Shown piece after piece: positions 43,403 through 51,736 of a stretch of 64,000 nucleotides of DNA. The DNA comes from AP-15 sp963736715. GTDB taxonomy: Bacteria; Pseudomonadota; Alphaproteobacteria; ATCC43930; CGMCC-115725. Location of the stretch: the NCBI GenBank assembly GCA_963736715.1, contig CAVTQA010000046.1, positions 388,360 through 452,359 on the forward strand, given 5' to 3'. Position numbers and translations under genes: made by a program. The notes beneath the pieces are model-generated. The model made no database searches and was not told where the DNA came from. It saw nothing but the letters and a program-made list of their open reading frames with translations. Numbering within the stretch: the stretch's first letter is position 1; the number at the start of each line of letters is the position of its first letter.

Positions 43403-43627
43403 TCATGCCTTCCGGAACAGATCGAACGCGGCTTTGACTTCCTCCTCGCTCGCAGCTTCCTCGGCGAGCCCTTCGTCAATCGCAGCCAATTCATCCGGCG
43501 TGGCGCTGTAATCGGCGCCGGCGAGTTCCGCCTCGATTTCGAGCGCAACCTCCGCCAACTCCTGTTGCCGGTCCTCCGGCGAGGTCGGGACCCGTTCCAA
43601 TACTGCCTTAACCTGATCCTTGGTCAT
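43403..43627 (-). CDS. Antitoxin-like acidic protein (partner of the ParE-type remnant)
   Basis: A 74-residue acidic protein, beginning MTKDQVKAVLERVPTSPEDR and ending EEVKAAFDLFRKA, with mostly helical sequence. It resembles the short antitoxins encoded upstream of ParE/RelE toxins in alphaproteobacteria, and a toxin remnant follows directly. The ATG at 43627 has GGAAGG four bases upstream. With the toxin dead it is a free antitoxin. Confidence 0.65.
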   Translation of the reverse strand: MTKDQVKAVLERVPTSPEDRQQELAEVALEIEAELAGADYSATPDELAAIDEGLAEEAASEEEVKAAFDLFRKA

Positions 43628-43766
43628 CGGACCTTCCATTAATTTTCAATAGCGCCGCTGTAGGATGGGTCGAGCGCAGCGAAACCCATCGCCATCGGGC
43701 GGCAAGGTGGGTTTCGCTCACGCTCTACCCACCCTACCAGGCTACCAGGCCTCATCCACGATACTT

Positions 43767-44104
43767 TAGCGGTCGATGCCGCCCATGCAGAGGTATTTGA
43801 CTTCGAGGAATTCCTCGATGCCGTATTTTGAGCCCCAGTAATCGCCAGATGGGCCGATGCCGCTTTCCTTCATGCCGCCGAAGGGGGCGATCTCGGTCGA
43901 GATGATGCCTTCGTTGATGCCGACGATGCCGTATTCGAGGGCCTCGGCGACGCGCCAGATGCGGCCGATGTCGCGGCTGTAGAAATAGGCGGCGACCCCC
44001 TCCCTAACCCTCCCCCGCGGGCGGGGGAGGGAAGGGTGGGGGTGTCGTTGGCCATCTGGATGGCCTCGGCGTCGTTGTTGAAGCGGTAGAGCGGCGCGAC
44101 GGGT
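43767..44104 (-). pseudogene. Aldehyde dehydrogenase scrap 4 (C-terminal part, carries a repeat)
   Basis: The minus strand gives PVAPLYRFNNDAEAIQMAND then TP, the family C repeat, then VAAYFYSRDIGRIWRVAEAL, EYGIVGINEG, STEIAPFGGMKESGIGP and KYGIEEFLEVKYLCMGGIDR, the complete end of a GabD-like aldehyde dehydrogenase. The repeat replaces a few codons (normally EFGLAAYF) and shifts the frame. Apart from the repeat this scrap is well conserved, so the decay is recent. Confidence 0.82.
43995..44047. repeat. Dispersed palindromic repeat, family C, inside a gene remnant
   Basis: CCCTCCCTAACCCTCCCCC followed by GCGGGCGGGGGAGGGAAGGG. It lies after the MANDT codons of scrap 4, at the same codon position as in scrap 2. 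It is not a multiple of three in effect, because the downstream coding continues in a different frame. Confidence 0.82.
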
Positions 44105-44110
44105 CGGCAA

Positions 44111-44782
44111 TCATGACCGCGAACCCGACCGCAACAACGCCCTGGCCCTCTTGCGAAGTTCCTCGAACAGCGCCGCATCCACGGGCTGGTTGAGAAAACC
44201 GTGTGCGACGGCGTTACGAACCGCAAGCCCGCGGCGGAGAACGGAATAATCATCGTCCTCGATGATACCCTCGGTCAGCAGCATCTTGATAAGCGCCGAT
44301 GAGGAAATCCGGCGGGTGGGCGGGATCTTGAGGGGCGAGAGCCTGTGGCGCCCGGCCGCTTCGATAATCGACCATAGCAACAGAAATTCCAGGCGGCGCT
44401 GATCGCCGTCTTCGTCGACCCAGCCCACGTTCGCTAGGCGCGCCAAGAGCTCCGGAACATCGGGCAGCTGCGAGGGGGGCGCCCATTCCGGATCCGCCAA
44501 ATCGGCGTAAACCACCTGCAGCTTCCAGCCGGCGCGATGCTCCAATGCCCTGGCCAGCCGCTGGACCTGTTCGAAGCTCGCCGGCGAGGAGGTCTTGATT
44601 TCGACGACGATATTTTCGCCGTCGCGATGGGCGATCAGATCCGGCGCCAGCGTGCGCAAAAATTCCGGCAGTTCTCGAGGCGAAGGTTCGACCGAAACCT
44701 GGTAGCCCTGGCGCGAATACCAATCAGCATACTGTCTGAGGGCTTCGCGTTCGCTGGTGACGAAGTCGGTGTCGGCACTCAT
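44111..44782 (-). CDS. PD-(D/E)XK nuclease-like protein with C-terminal RX4H motif
   Basis: A 223-residue protein. The N-terminal half has REALRQYADWYSRQGYQVSV, then APDLIAH (D48), and NIVVEIKTSS (E61, K63), a restriction-endonuclease-like core of the REase_AHJR kind. The C-terminal half is helical and ends with VLRRGLAVRNAVAHGFL; RNAVAH (R189-H194) fits the RX4H motif of HEPN ribonucleases. The combination suggests a defence effector, which is inference. I chose ATG 44782 (MSADTDFVTSER); the frame is open further upstream without conserved sequence. It adjoins aldehyde dehydrogenase scrap 4. Confidence 0.72.
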   Translation of the reverse strand: MSADTDFVTSEREALRQYADWYSRQGYQVSVEPSPRELPEFLRTLAPDLIAHRDGENIVVEIKTSSPASFEQVQRLARALEHRAGWKLQVVYADLADPEWAPPSQLPDVPELLARLANVGWVDEDGDQRRLEFLLLWSIIEAAGRHRLSPLKIPPTRRISSSALIKMLLTEGIIEDDDYSVLRRGLAVRNAVAHGFLNQPVDAALFEELRKRARALLRSGSRS

Positions 44783-45221
44783 GGGATCCTGCTGTGGTCG
44801 GGCGCCGGATCGGCACGCACATAGACGAAATCGGAACCTGCCCGCGACATGCGCTCGATTGCGTCCAACAGATATAGGCTCGCTCCGGTCAACGATAAGC
44901 CGGAGCTGAAGCGGCTTTTGCGGATAACGATTTCCGAAACCTGTTAGCGGTTGCGCCAGGTCGGCAGGCTCAGGCTGCCGCTCGGGCAAACGTCGGCTAT
45001 ATTAGGTCGGATGTCAGGCGTTCCCGGCTTGCAGACCGCCCGCCCGGTGGCCTATACCTCTCCCCTGCTGCTCCCGGTGGCGTGTGTAATTCCCGTGTAA
45101 TCAGGCACCGAAAATCCGGGAAAAGCGGGGATGGCCTTGTACGAGGATTTACCACCTAAAAGATTGAAATTGCAGGAAAAACGGTTATTTGGGATCACCC
45201 GAAAAATGGCCTTTCGAAACC
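44783..45221. other. Gene-free stretch ahead of a tRNA-Cys fragment
   Basis: No gene is supported. Bases 45131-45221 are AT-rich and contain inverted counterparts of the tRNA fragment that follows: TGTACGAGGATT (45137-45148) is the inverse of AATCCTCGTACA (45226-45237), and TTGCAGG pairs with CCTGCAA. This fits integrase core-site symmetry. Confidence 0.45.
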
Positions 45222-45264
45222 TGCAAATCCTCGTACAGCGGTTCGATTCCGCTTCCGGCCTCCA
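45222..45264 (+). other. 3' fragment of a tRNA-Cys gene (attachment-site scar)
   Basis: TGCAAATCCTCGTACAGCGG then TTCGATTCCGCTTCCGGCCTCCA reproduces the 3' half of a tRNA-Cys gene from the GCA anticodon to the CCA. The T arm is GCGG-TTCGATT-CCGC. No 5' half is present. Such fragments are left where an integrative element used the tRNA 3' end as its attachment site. No integrase gene lies near, so the element has gone or has been rearranged. Confidence 0.65.
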
Positions 45265-45296
45265 GGGAACCGCGCCCGCGCCGACGGACGCCCTGA

Positions 45297-45372
<76 letters not shown>

Positions 45373-45376
45373 ATTC

Positions 45377-45411
45377 AGGAAGGGGTAGGCTGCTGAGGCC
45401 TACCCCTTCCT
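45377..45411 (+). terminator. Hairpin terminator after tRNA-Asn
   Basis: A perfect 14-base stem, AGGAAGGGGTAGGC and GCCTACCCCTTCCT, with a 7-base loop. Only a weak T stretch follows, but the stem strength and its position directly after the tRNA support a terminator. Confidence 0.8.
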
Positions 45412-45538
45412 AATTCCTGCGGCCCCGGCCAGGGCTGACCCATTCCGCCATAGGCACTGGCGCCGACCGCGGCAGATCAACCCGACCGCCGATAGTTTGT
45501 GGTATTGTCTGCCCCGTCACTCACGGCGGAGCCGATCC

Positions 45539-47599
45539 TTGCCGCTCGACATCGTCTCAAGCGTCTGCCCGCACGATTGCCCGAGCGCGTGCGCGCTCGA
45601 GGTCGAGCTGATCGACGGCCGGCGGATCGGGCGGGTGCGCGGGGCTTCGGCACAATCCTACACGCGCGGCGTGGTGTGCGCCAAGGTCGCCCGCTATGCC
45701 GAGCGCCAGCATCATCCGGCGCGGCTGTCACAACCAATGCGCCGGATTGGCGAGAAGGGCGTCGGAGCAGCGGCGTTTGTGCCGATCTCCTGGGAACACG
45801 CGCTGGACGAAGTCGCCGAAGGGCTGACGCTTGCCGCGCAGCGCCACGGCGCTGAAGCGGTATGGCCGCATTACTACGCCGGGACGATGGGCCGGGTGCA
45901 GCGCGATGGCATCAACCGCCTGCGCCATGCGATGCGTTATTCCCGCCAGCATTCGACAATCTGCAGCGCGCTGACGGACGCCGGCTGGCTTGCCGGGGTT
46001 GGACCCAAGCGCGGCATCGACGGGCGCGAGATCGCAAAATCCGATCTGATTGTGAGTTGGGGTGGCAACCCGGTTTCTACCCAGGTCAATGTCATGGCCC
46101 ATGTCGCGCAGGCGCGGAAGGAACGAGGCGCGCAGCTTGTTGTCGTCGACCCGTACCGCACAGCCACGGCCGAGGTCGCCGACAAGCACCTCGCGCCATT
46201 GCCCGGCACCGACGCGGCGCTCGCTTGTGCGGTCATGCATATCCTGTTCAAGGAAGGGTTTGCCGACCACGACTACCTCGCGCGCTTCACCGATGATCCT
46301 GCGGGCCTCGAAGCCCATCTTAAGACACGCGACCCGGGATGGGCGGCGGCTATCACCGGGCTCCGCGTGGACGATATCGTCGATTTCGCCCGGCTCTACG
46401 GCCGCACGAAGCGTAGCTTCATCCGCCTCGGGTACGGTTTTTCGCGGCAGCGCAATGGCGCGGTGCAATTATTCGCGGTGACCTGTTTGCCGTCGGTGAC
46501 CGGCGCGTGGCGCTATGAAGGGGGCGGCGCGCTGATCTCCAACCACGATTTGGTTCCGCTCGATCTCACGCTGGTTGAGGGCCTCGACCTGCTCGATTCA
46601 GCGACTCGCACCCTCGACCAGTCCCGCATTGGCCCGATCCTTACCGGCGACAGGCGGGATCTCGGCGACGGCCCGCCGGTCACCGCCTTATTCATTCAGA
46701 ACACCAATCCGCTGGTCGTCTCGCCGGAATCCGGGCTGGTGCACCAAGGCTTCGGTCGCGACGACCTGTTCGTCTGCGTACACGAGCAGTTCCTGACTGA
46801 GACCGCGGCGATGGCTGATATCGTGCTGCCGGCGACCACCTTTCTCGAACACGACGATTTCTACACGGCCGGCGGACACACCTATTTGCAGATCGGCCGA
46901 GCGGTAGTGCAGCCCTATGCCGAGTGCCTTTCGAACCACGACGTGATCTGTACTCTCGCCAAGCGGCTCGGCGCACGTCATCCCGGGTTCGAGATGAGCG
47001 CGTTCGAGATCATCGAGCACACTTTGCGCGTCAGCGGATTGCCTGGCCCGGAAGCGTTCGAGCAGGGCGTATGGCTCGATTGTTGGCCCGGCTTCGAGAC
47101 CGGTCATTTCCTCGACGGGTTTGGTCACCGCGACGGGAAATTTCATTTCCGCGCCGATTGGGCAGCGATCGGGCCCGATCACGCGCAACTGCCGCCCTAC
47201 CCGGACCATGTCGCGATTATCGACGCAGGCGACGCCGAACAGCCGTTCCGGCTGATCGCCGCTCCGTCGCGCTCGTTCCTAAATACGAGCTTCAACAATA
47301 CGCCGTCGAGCGTCGCCCGCGAGGGTCGCCCCACCGCCCTCGTCCATCCGAAGGTGCTGGCCGAACTAGGGCTCGGCGACGGCGGCCGGCTACGCATCGG
47401 GAACCGGCGCGGCAGTGTCGTCGTTCACGCGCGCGGCTTTGACGGGTTGCAGACGAGGGTGGTGGTTGTGGAAGGGTTGTGGCCCAACCACGCCTTCGAG
47501 GAAGGCATTGGTATCAACTTGTTGACGAGTGCCGATCCCGGTCTGCCGCGTGGCGGCGCGGTCTTCCACGATACTTCGGTATGGCTCAGCCCGGCGTGA
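45539..47599 (+). CDS. Molybdopterin oxidoreductase (DMSO-reductase family)
   Basis: A 686-residue protein. The N-terminal 4Fe-4S motif is CPHDCPSAC (Cys10, 14, 18), with a fourth cysteine in GVVCAK. The molybdopterin-binding parts follow: IVSWGGNPVSTQ, VVVDPYRTATAEVADKHL, IQNTNPLVVSPESGL, and a C-terminal MoCo domain with FNNTPS. Family members include formate dehydrogenases and S- or N-oxide reductases; the substrate is unknown. There is no Tat signal, so it is cytoplasmic. The TTG start at 45539 has GGAG seven bases upstream and gives the standard MPLDIVSSVCPHDC start. Confidence 0.87.
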   Translation: MPLDIVSSVCPHDCPSACALEVELIDGRRIGRVRGASAQSYTRGVVCAKVARYAERQHHPARLSQPMRRIGEKGVGAAAFVPISWEHALDEVAEGLTLAAQRHGAEAVWPHYYAGTMGRVQRDGINRLRHAMRYSRQHSTICSALTDAGWLAGVGPKRGIDGREIAKSDLIVSWGGNPVSTQVNVMAHVAQARKERGAQLVVVDPYRTATAEVADKHLAPLPGTDAALACAVMHILFKEGFADHDYLARFTDDPAGLEAHLKTRDPGWAAAITGLRVDDIVDFARLYGRTKRSFIRLGYGFSRQRNGAVQLFAVTCLPSVTGAWRYEGGGALISNHDLVPLDLTLVEGLDLLDSATRTLDQSRIGPILTGDRRDLGDGPPVTALFIQNTNPLVVSPESGLVHQGFGRDDLFVCVHEQFLTETAAMADIVLPATTFLEHDDFYTAGGHTYLQIGRAVVQPYAECLSNHDVICTLAKRLGARHPGFEMSAFEIIEHTLRVSGLPGPEAFEQGVWLDCWPGFETGHFLDGFGHRDGKFHFRADWAAIGPDHAQLPPYPDHVAIIDAGDAEQPFRLIAAPSRSFLNTSFNNTPSSVAREGRPTALVHPKVLAELGLGDGGRLRIGNRRGSVVVHARGFDGLQTRVVVVEGLWPNHAFEEGIGINLLTSADPGLPRGGAVFHDTSVWLSPA

Positions 47600-47607
47600 G
47601 GCGCGAG

Positions 47608-48318
47608 ATGAGCGACAGCAAGAACCGGCTCCCGACCGAGGCGCGCTCCGCCGAGGTCGAACAATTCCTTGAAAACCTGAAGAAGGCGCCGCCGGCGCAC
47701 CCGGGGGGCGGACGCGGGCGGCTGATCTTTGCTCTCGACGCGACGGCCAGCCGCGAGCCGACCTGGGACCGCGCCTGCCGCATCCAGGGCGAGATGTTCG
47801 AAGCGACCGCCGCGCTCGGCGGGCTCGAGATCCAGCTGGTCTTTTATCGCGGCTTTTCGGAATGCAAGTCGAGCAAATGGATGACCACCGCTGCCGATCT
47901 GCACCGGGTCATGCGATCGGTCTTCTGCGTCGGCGGCGAAACGCAGATCGAGCGGGTGCTGAGCCATGCGATCCGCGAGACCCGGGCGCGCAAGGTCAAT
48001 GCGCTCGTCTTTGTCGGCGACGCGATGGAGGAAAAGGTCGACCGGCTGTGCCGGCTGGCCGGTGAGCTGGGCCTCATCGGCGTGCCGATCTTCATCTTTC
48101 ACGAGGGCCGGGACCGCACCGCGGCGGCGGCCTTCAAGCAGATCGCGAATCTGTCGCGCGGAGCCTACCTCAGCTTCGATCTGTCGAGCGCCGATCGCCT
48201 GAAGGAGCTGCTCGCGGCCGTCGCGGTCTATGCCGCCGGCGGCTACCGCGCGCTTACCGCCTATGGCGAAAAGAAGGGCGGCGAAATCCTGCGTTTGACC
48301 GCGCAACTGCGCGAGTGA
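47608..48318 (+). CDS. VWA-domain protein
   Basis: A 236-residue cytoplasmic protein with a von Willebrand A fold. The strand carrying the metal site is LIFALDATASREPTWD (DxTxS, about 40-55), followed by QLVFYRGFSECKSSKW and VFVGDAMEE. Such proteins mediate metal-dependent protein contacts. It starts nine bases after the molybdoenzyme gene and is followed by a DnaJ-type gene ten bases downstream. A role in maturing or inserting cofactor into the oxidoreductase is possible but unproven. Confidence 0.8.
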   Translation: MSDSKNRLPTEARSAEVEQFLENLKKAPPAHPGGGRGRLIFALDATASREPTWDRACRIQGEMFEATAALGGLEIQLVFYRGFSECKSSKWMTTAADLHRVMRSVFCVGGETQIERVLSHAIRETRARKVNALVFVGDAMEEKVDRLCRLAGELGLIGVPIFIFHEGRDRTAAAAFKQIANLSRGAYLSFDLSSADRLKELLAAVAVYAAGGYRALTAYGEKKGGEILRLTAQLRE

Positions 48319-48327
48319 GCGGCGGCG

Positions 48328-49050
48328 ATGCTCTACCTTCTCGGCGGTTTCGCGATCCTCGGCGGCTTGCTGATGCTCGTCTATCTATTTGTCAATGCCG
48401 ACCCGGCGCGGCTCGCCCGAAACCTCAAATGGACCGGGATAACGATAGCGGGCATCGCGGTCGTTGCGCTGATCCTGCTGCCGCCGGCACGGGAAATCGC
48501 GGCGTTACTTTTGCCGCTCGCAATGGCGACCCCTCTGCTGGCGCGCATCCGCACCGTTCTCGATCGCCACCGCCCCCCCTCCGGGGGCCAGACCTCGACC
48601 GTGGCGACCGCGTTCCTGCGCATGACGCTCGACCACGACACCGGCCGGATGGAGGGCACCATCCTGCGCGGCCGCTTTGCCGGAATGCGGTTGGACGAAC
48701 TCGGGCCGGCCGATCTCCTGGCCTTGTTGCGCGAGTGCCGGGCGGAAGACGAGGAGGGGGCGCGGCTGCTCGAGGCCTATCTCGACCGAGTCCATCCGGA
48801 GTGGCGCGACGAACTCGCCGGCGAACGTGCGGGCGGCGGAAGCGGCGCGGGGACACGCTCGACGAGCGGTAGCGACATGAGTGTCGAGGAAGCCTACGCG
48901 ATCCTCGGTCTCTCCGCCGGCGCCAACGCCGAGGCAATCAAGGAGGCGCACCGCCGGCTGATGGTGAAACTGCACCCCGACCACGGCGGCTCCGACTACC
49001 TAGCCACCAAGATCAACCGCGCCCGCGATGTGCTGCTGCACCGCTCCTAG
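48328..49050 (+). CDS. Membrane-anchored J-domain protein
   Basis: A 240-residue protein. Two N-terminal membrane helices (about 2-22 and 36-55) are followed by a cytoplasmic region (MRLDELGPADLLALLRECRA). A C-terminal J domain begins VEEAYAILGLSAGA and has KLHPDHGGSDY with the essential HPD. This is the layout of DjlA/TIM14-like anchored co-chaperones that recruit DnaK to the membrane. It is last in a run with the molybdoenzyme and VWA genes. Confidence 0.87.
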   Translation: MLYLLGGFAILGGLLMLVYLFVNADPARLARNLKWTGITIAGIAVVALILLPPAREIAALLLPLAMATPLLARIRTVLDRHRPPSGGQTSTVATAFLRMTLDHDTGRMEGTILRGRFAGMRLDELGPADLLALLRECRAEDEEGARLLEAYLDRVHPEWRDELAGERAGGGSGAGTRSTSGSDMSVEEAYAILGLSAGANAEAIKEAHRRLMVKLHPDHGGSDYLATKINRARDVLLHRS

Positions 49051-49064
49051 AGGCTGGTGCCGGT

Positions 49065-49874
49065 TCAGCGATCGTACGAGCGATTGAATAGCAGCGCTGG
49101 CATTGCCTCATCGCACCCCTCGCCGGCACCACGGGCGAGGCGCGGGCACTGCGCGGCGAGGGTCGAGAGATCCAGAACGTCCTTTAACCGCGTGTGACGC
49201 ACGCAGACCGCTCCGTCCGCTCCCCAGGCCGCTTCAAATGTCATTCCTGGGGCAACCTCGTCGCTTTGGATGCCGATCGTGTCAAAGAGATCGATCGGCG
49301 TGCCGTTGCGGGTGTGACCTACCCCGTCACCACAGTAATCGGCGCGCACCAGTCGCACACAAGCCTGATAATAAGGCGCAAGGGACGCACCGTCAGGGCC
49401 TTTCCTCCACGGCTTGTAGCCGAAGCGGATGCACTTGCCTTCCGCGCCGCCGGTGCAGGTGATCAAGAAGCGCCCGGCCATTGCAACGTGCCGCCCGTCA
49501 CCTGTGAACGCTCCGGCGAGCGGAAAGCCGAGGCGTCGCCCGTCGGGATCGAGTTCGCAGAGGTTGCGCCATTCTCCGCTCGCCGCGTCCTGCTCCGATA
49601 ATTTGTAGAGCACGACCTCGCCAGCCGCGTCTCTGGAGTCGCGCTCGACAGCGTCGATGCGGACGCGGCGCTGCCGGCCGGAGCCGTCACCGAGCATCAG
49701 TTGGATGCCCGGCAGCTCTTCCTCGCGGAGCTCGTGCCCGTCGGAGAGCGTGATCCGGAAGGCGGTTCCTTCGACCTCGATGCTGCGCACAGTTGTCTGC
49801 AGGACAGCCGGCGATGGCGACCCCACGATCAACCCGGCAGCGACGGCCAGACCAGTGGCCGCGGGCCGGATCAA
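49065..49874 (-). CDS. ADYC-domain protein, exported
   Basis: A 269-residue protein. The N-terminal 24 residues are hydrophobic and fit a signal peptide. The domain hallmark is CVRLVRADYCGDGVGHT at about 165-182, preceded by GKCIRFGYKPW and YYQACVRL. Several paired cysteines (about 105, 141, 149, 171, 179, 223, 242, 255) suggest disulfides and an extracytoplasmic location. The function of the ADYC domain is not established. Its start overlaps the stop of the NALTS-repeat gene by four bases, so both are one operon. Confidence 0.75.
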   Translation of the reverse strand: MIRPAATGLAVAAGLIVGSPSPAVLQTTVRSIEVEGTAFRITLSDGHELREEELPGIQLMLGDGSGRQRRVRIDAVERDSRDAAGEVVLYKLSEQDAASGEWRNLCELDPDGRRLGFPLAGAFTGDGRHVAMAGRFLITCTGGAEGKCIRFGYKPWRKGPDGASLAPYYQACVRLVRADYCGDGVGHTRNGTPIDLFDTIGIQSDEVAPGMTFEAAWGADGAVCVRHTRLKDVLDLSTLAAQCPRLARGAGEGCDEAMPALLFNRSYDR

Positions 49875-50287
49875 CGGCGCGGCCGATCCGGTAGGATGAC
49901 GGCCTCGACGGCGACGCCGTTCAGCTGACCCAGCGCCGAGCCGGCTGCCACAACGGCGTTGCTGCTGAGCGAGTTACTGGTGAATGCATTGGCGACGAGG
50001 GCGTTGCTGGTCAGGGCGTTGCCGGCCAGGGCATTGCTGGTCAGGGCATTGCTGGTCAGGGCATTGCTGGTCAGGGCATTGCTGGTCAGGGCATTGCTGG
50101 TCAGGGCATTGCTGGTCAGGGCATTGCTGGTCAGGGCATTGCTGGTTATCGCATTGACTGACAAAGAGTTGAGAGTAAGCGCGTTAAAGTTTAGCGCGTT
50201 CAAGGTCAGCGAAGCTTTTGCAGGCGCTGCGACGGCGAGGAATGCTCCCAAAGCCACCGCAGTTGGACCAAGACGAGTCAAAGTCAC
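49871..50287 (-). CDS. Secreted protein of tandem NALTS pentapeptide repeats
   Basis: A 138-residue protein. A signal peptide (about residues 1-26, ending VAAPAKA) is followed by an N-terminal stretch of NAL-type repeats (LNALNFNALTLNSL), then seven exact NALTS units and several variants. It ends ALGQLNGVAVEAVILPDRPR. The pentapeptide rhythm suggests a beta-helix or beta-solenoid like pentapeptide-repeat proteins, though the consensus differs. GTG 50287 has GGGAG six bases upstream; an ATG 16 codons earlier has no SD and no signal peptide. The next gene encodes an ADYC protein. Confidence 0.7.
   Translation of the reverse strand: MTLTRLGPTAVALGAFLAVAAPAKASLTLNALNFNALTLNSLSVNAITSNALTSNALTSNALTSNALTSNALTSNALTSNALTSNALAGNALTSNALVANAFTSNSLSSNAVVAAGSALGQLNGVAVEAVILPDRPRR
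50001..50150. repeat. 15-base tandem repeat, ten copies
   Basis: GCATTGCTGGTCAGG is repeated seven times without a change (50031-50135), with variant units at 50001, 50016 and 50136. In the minus frame each unit encodes one NALTS pentapeptide. Exact identity shows recent expansion or active homogenisation; copy number may vary between strains. Confidence 0.92.
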
Positions 50288-50407
50288 GATTTTTACTCCC
50301 TTCAGGACGCCCTGAGGCTCGAACGATGCGGCCACGTTCGATTAGGGGGCGATCAATTTAACAGAAGGTTGACGCGGCAGCAGATAATCCAACTGAAGCT
50401 CATCCCT

Positions 50408-51736
50408 AGCAGGTTGCGGAAAAAGGTCGAGATTGTGGCCAAGATATTGTTTAAGATGAGTCCCGCGTGACGAGATGTTGGGGGACGTCCGAGGCGCGGT
50501 GGGGACGCGAAGACAGACGCGCTGTTCAGCTGTGTGAGCTGCGAAGCGCGGGTGCCAGAGGATCATCCGTTGCGGGCGATCCGCGAGATTGTGAACGAGG
50601 CACTGGCGGCGCTGTCGCCGGCGTTTGAGAACTCTATGCCAAGTCGGGCCGGCCATCGATCCCGCCGGAGAAACTGCTGCGTGCGCTGTTGCTGCAGGCG
50701 TTCTATTCGGTGCGCTCGGAGCGCCGGCTAACGGAGCCGCTCGACGACAATCTGTTGTTCCGATGGTTTGTCGGGCTGTCGCGGGACGCGGTAGTGTGGG
50801 ACGTGACCGTCTTCACCAAGAACCGCGAGCGGCTGATCGCCGGCGACATCGCCGGGCAATTTATGGCGGCGGTGCTGAACCAGGAGCGGGTCAAGGCGCT
50901 GCTGTCGGACGAGCATTTCTCGGTGGACGGTACGCTGATCGAAGCCTGGGCCAGCATGAAGAGCTTTCGCCCGAAGGACGGCAGCGGCGAGCCGCCGGAG
51001 CCGGGTCGCAACGGGGAGCGGGACTTTCACGGCGAGAAGCGCCGCAACCAGACGCACGCCTCGACCCCTGATCGCGATGCCCGATTGTACCGCAAAGGAC
51101 CGGGCCAGCCGGCCAGGCTGGCCTATCTGGGGCACGTTTTGATGGAGAACCGGCACGCTCTGGTGGTCGACACGCGGCTGACCCTGGCGACCGGCACGGC
51201 CGAACGCGAGGCCGCGCTCGACATGGTGGCGGCCCGTCCGGGCAATCACCGGATCACATTGGGGGCCGACAAGGCCTACGATGTCGCCGGCTTTGTTGCC
51301 GACCTGCGGGAGCGCAACGTGACGCCGCACGTGGCGCAGAACACCACCAATCGGCGATCGGCAATCGATGCTCGGACGACCCGCCATTCCGGTTACGCGG
51401 TCAGTGGGCGGATGCGCAAGCGCATTGAGGAGGTGTTTGGCTGGAGCAAAGCAGCCGCCGGCTTTCGCAAGACCCGTCATCGGGGCCTCGCCCGCGTCGG
51501 CTGGATGTTCACCCTGACGGCCGCTGCCGACAACCTCGTCCGGCTGCCCAAGCTGGTCGGGGCAGTGGCATAGCCACGCCCCAACCAGCTTGGGATTGCG
51601 CCCAGACAATGACATTCACCCCCGATCAGTGTCATCCACGAGCGTCGCAGTCCGGAAGCTCCTGCAATCTGGACGACCTTTCTCATCCACAGTTCTGCTG
51701 AATACGTTACAACGGCGGCTTTTTCCGCACCCTGCT
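50408..51736 (+). mobile_element. IS5-type insertion sequence, degraded
   Basis: Bounded by imperfect inverted repeats: AGCAGGTTGCGGAAAAAG at 50408-50425 and CTTTTTCCGCACCCTGCT at 51719-51736 (17 of 18 match). It contains one transposase gene with a frameshift near 50635. The bases outside both ends include CTA/TAA, consistent with a very short target duplication. Confidence 0.85.
50516..51573 (+). pseudogene. IS5-family transposase, frameshifted
   Basis: The first frame reads ALFSCVSCEARVPEDHPLRA then LSPAFE; after a frame change near 50635 it continues LYAKSGRPSIPPEKLLRALL, then NLLFRWFVGLSRDAVVWDVT, the DDE region SVDGTLIEAWASMKSFRPK and GADKAYD, and ends GWMFTLTAAADNLVRL. The core from 50689 is uninterrupted (294 codons). 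One frame change inactivates the N-terminus unless programmed frameshifting occurs, which some IS5 members use. Confidence 0.82.

Noticed and set aside
50001..50150. Possible CRISPR array
   Set aside because: The repeat is a 15-base unit with no spacers and encodes pentapeptides in frame.
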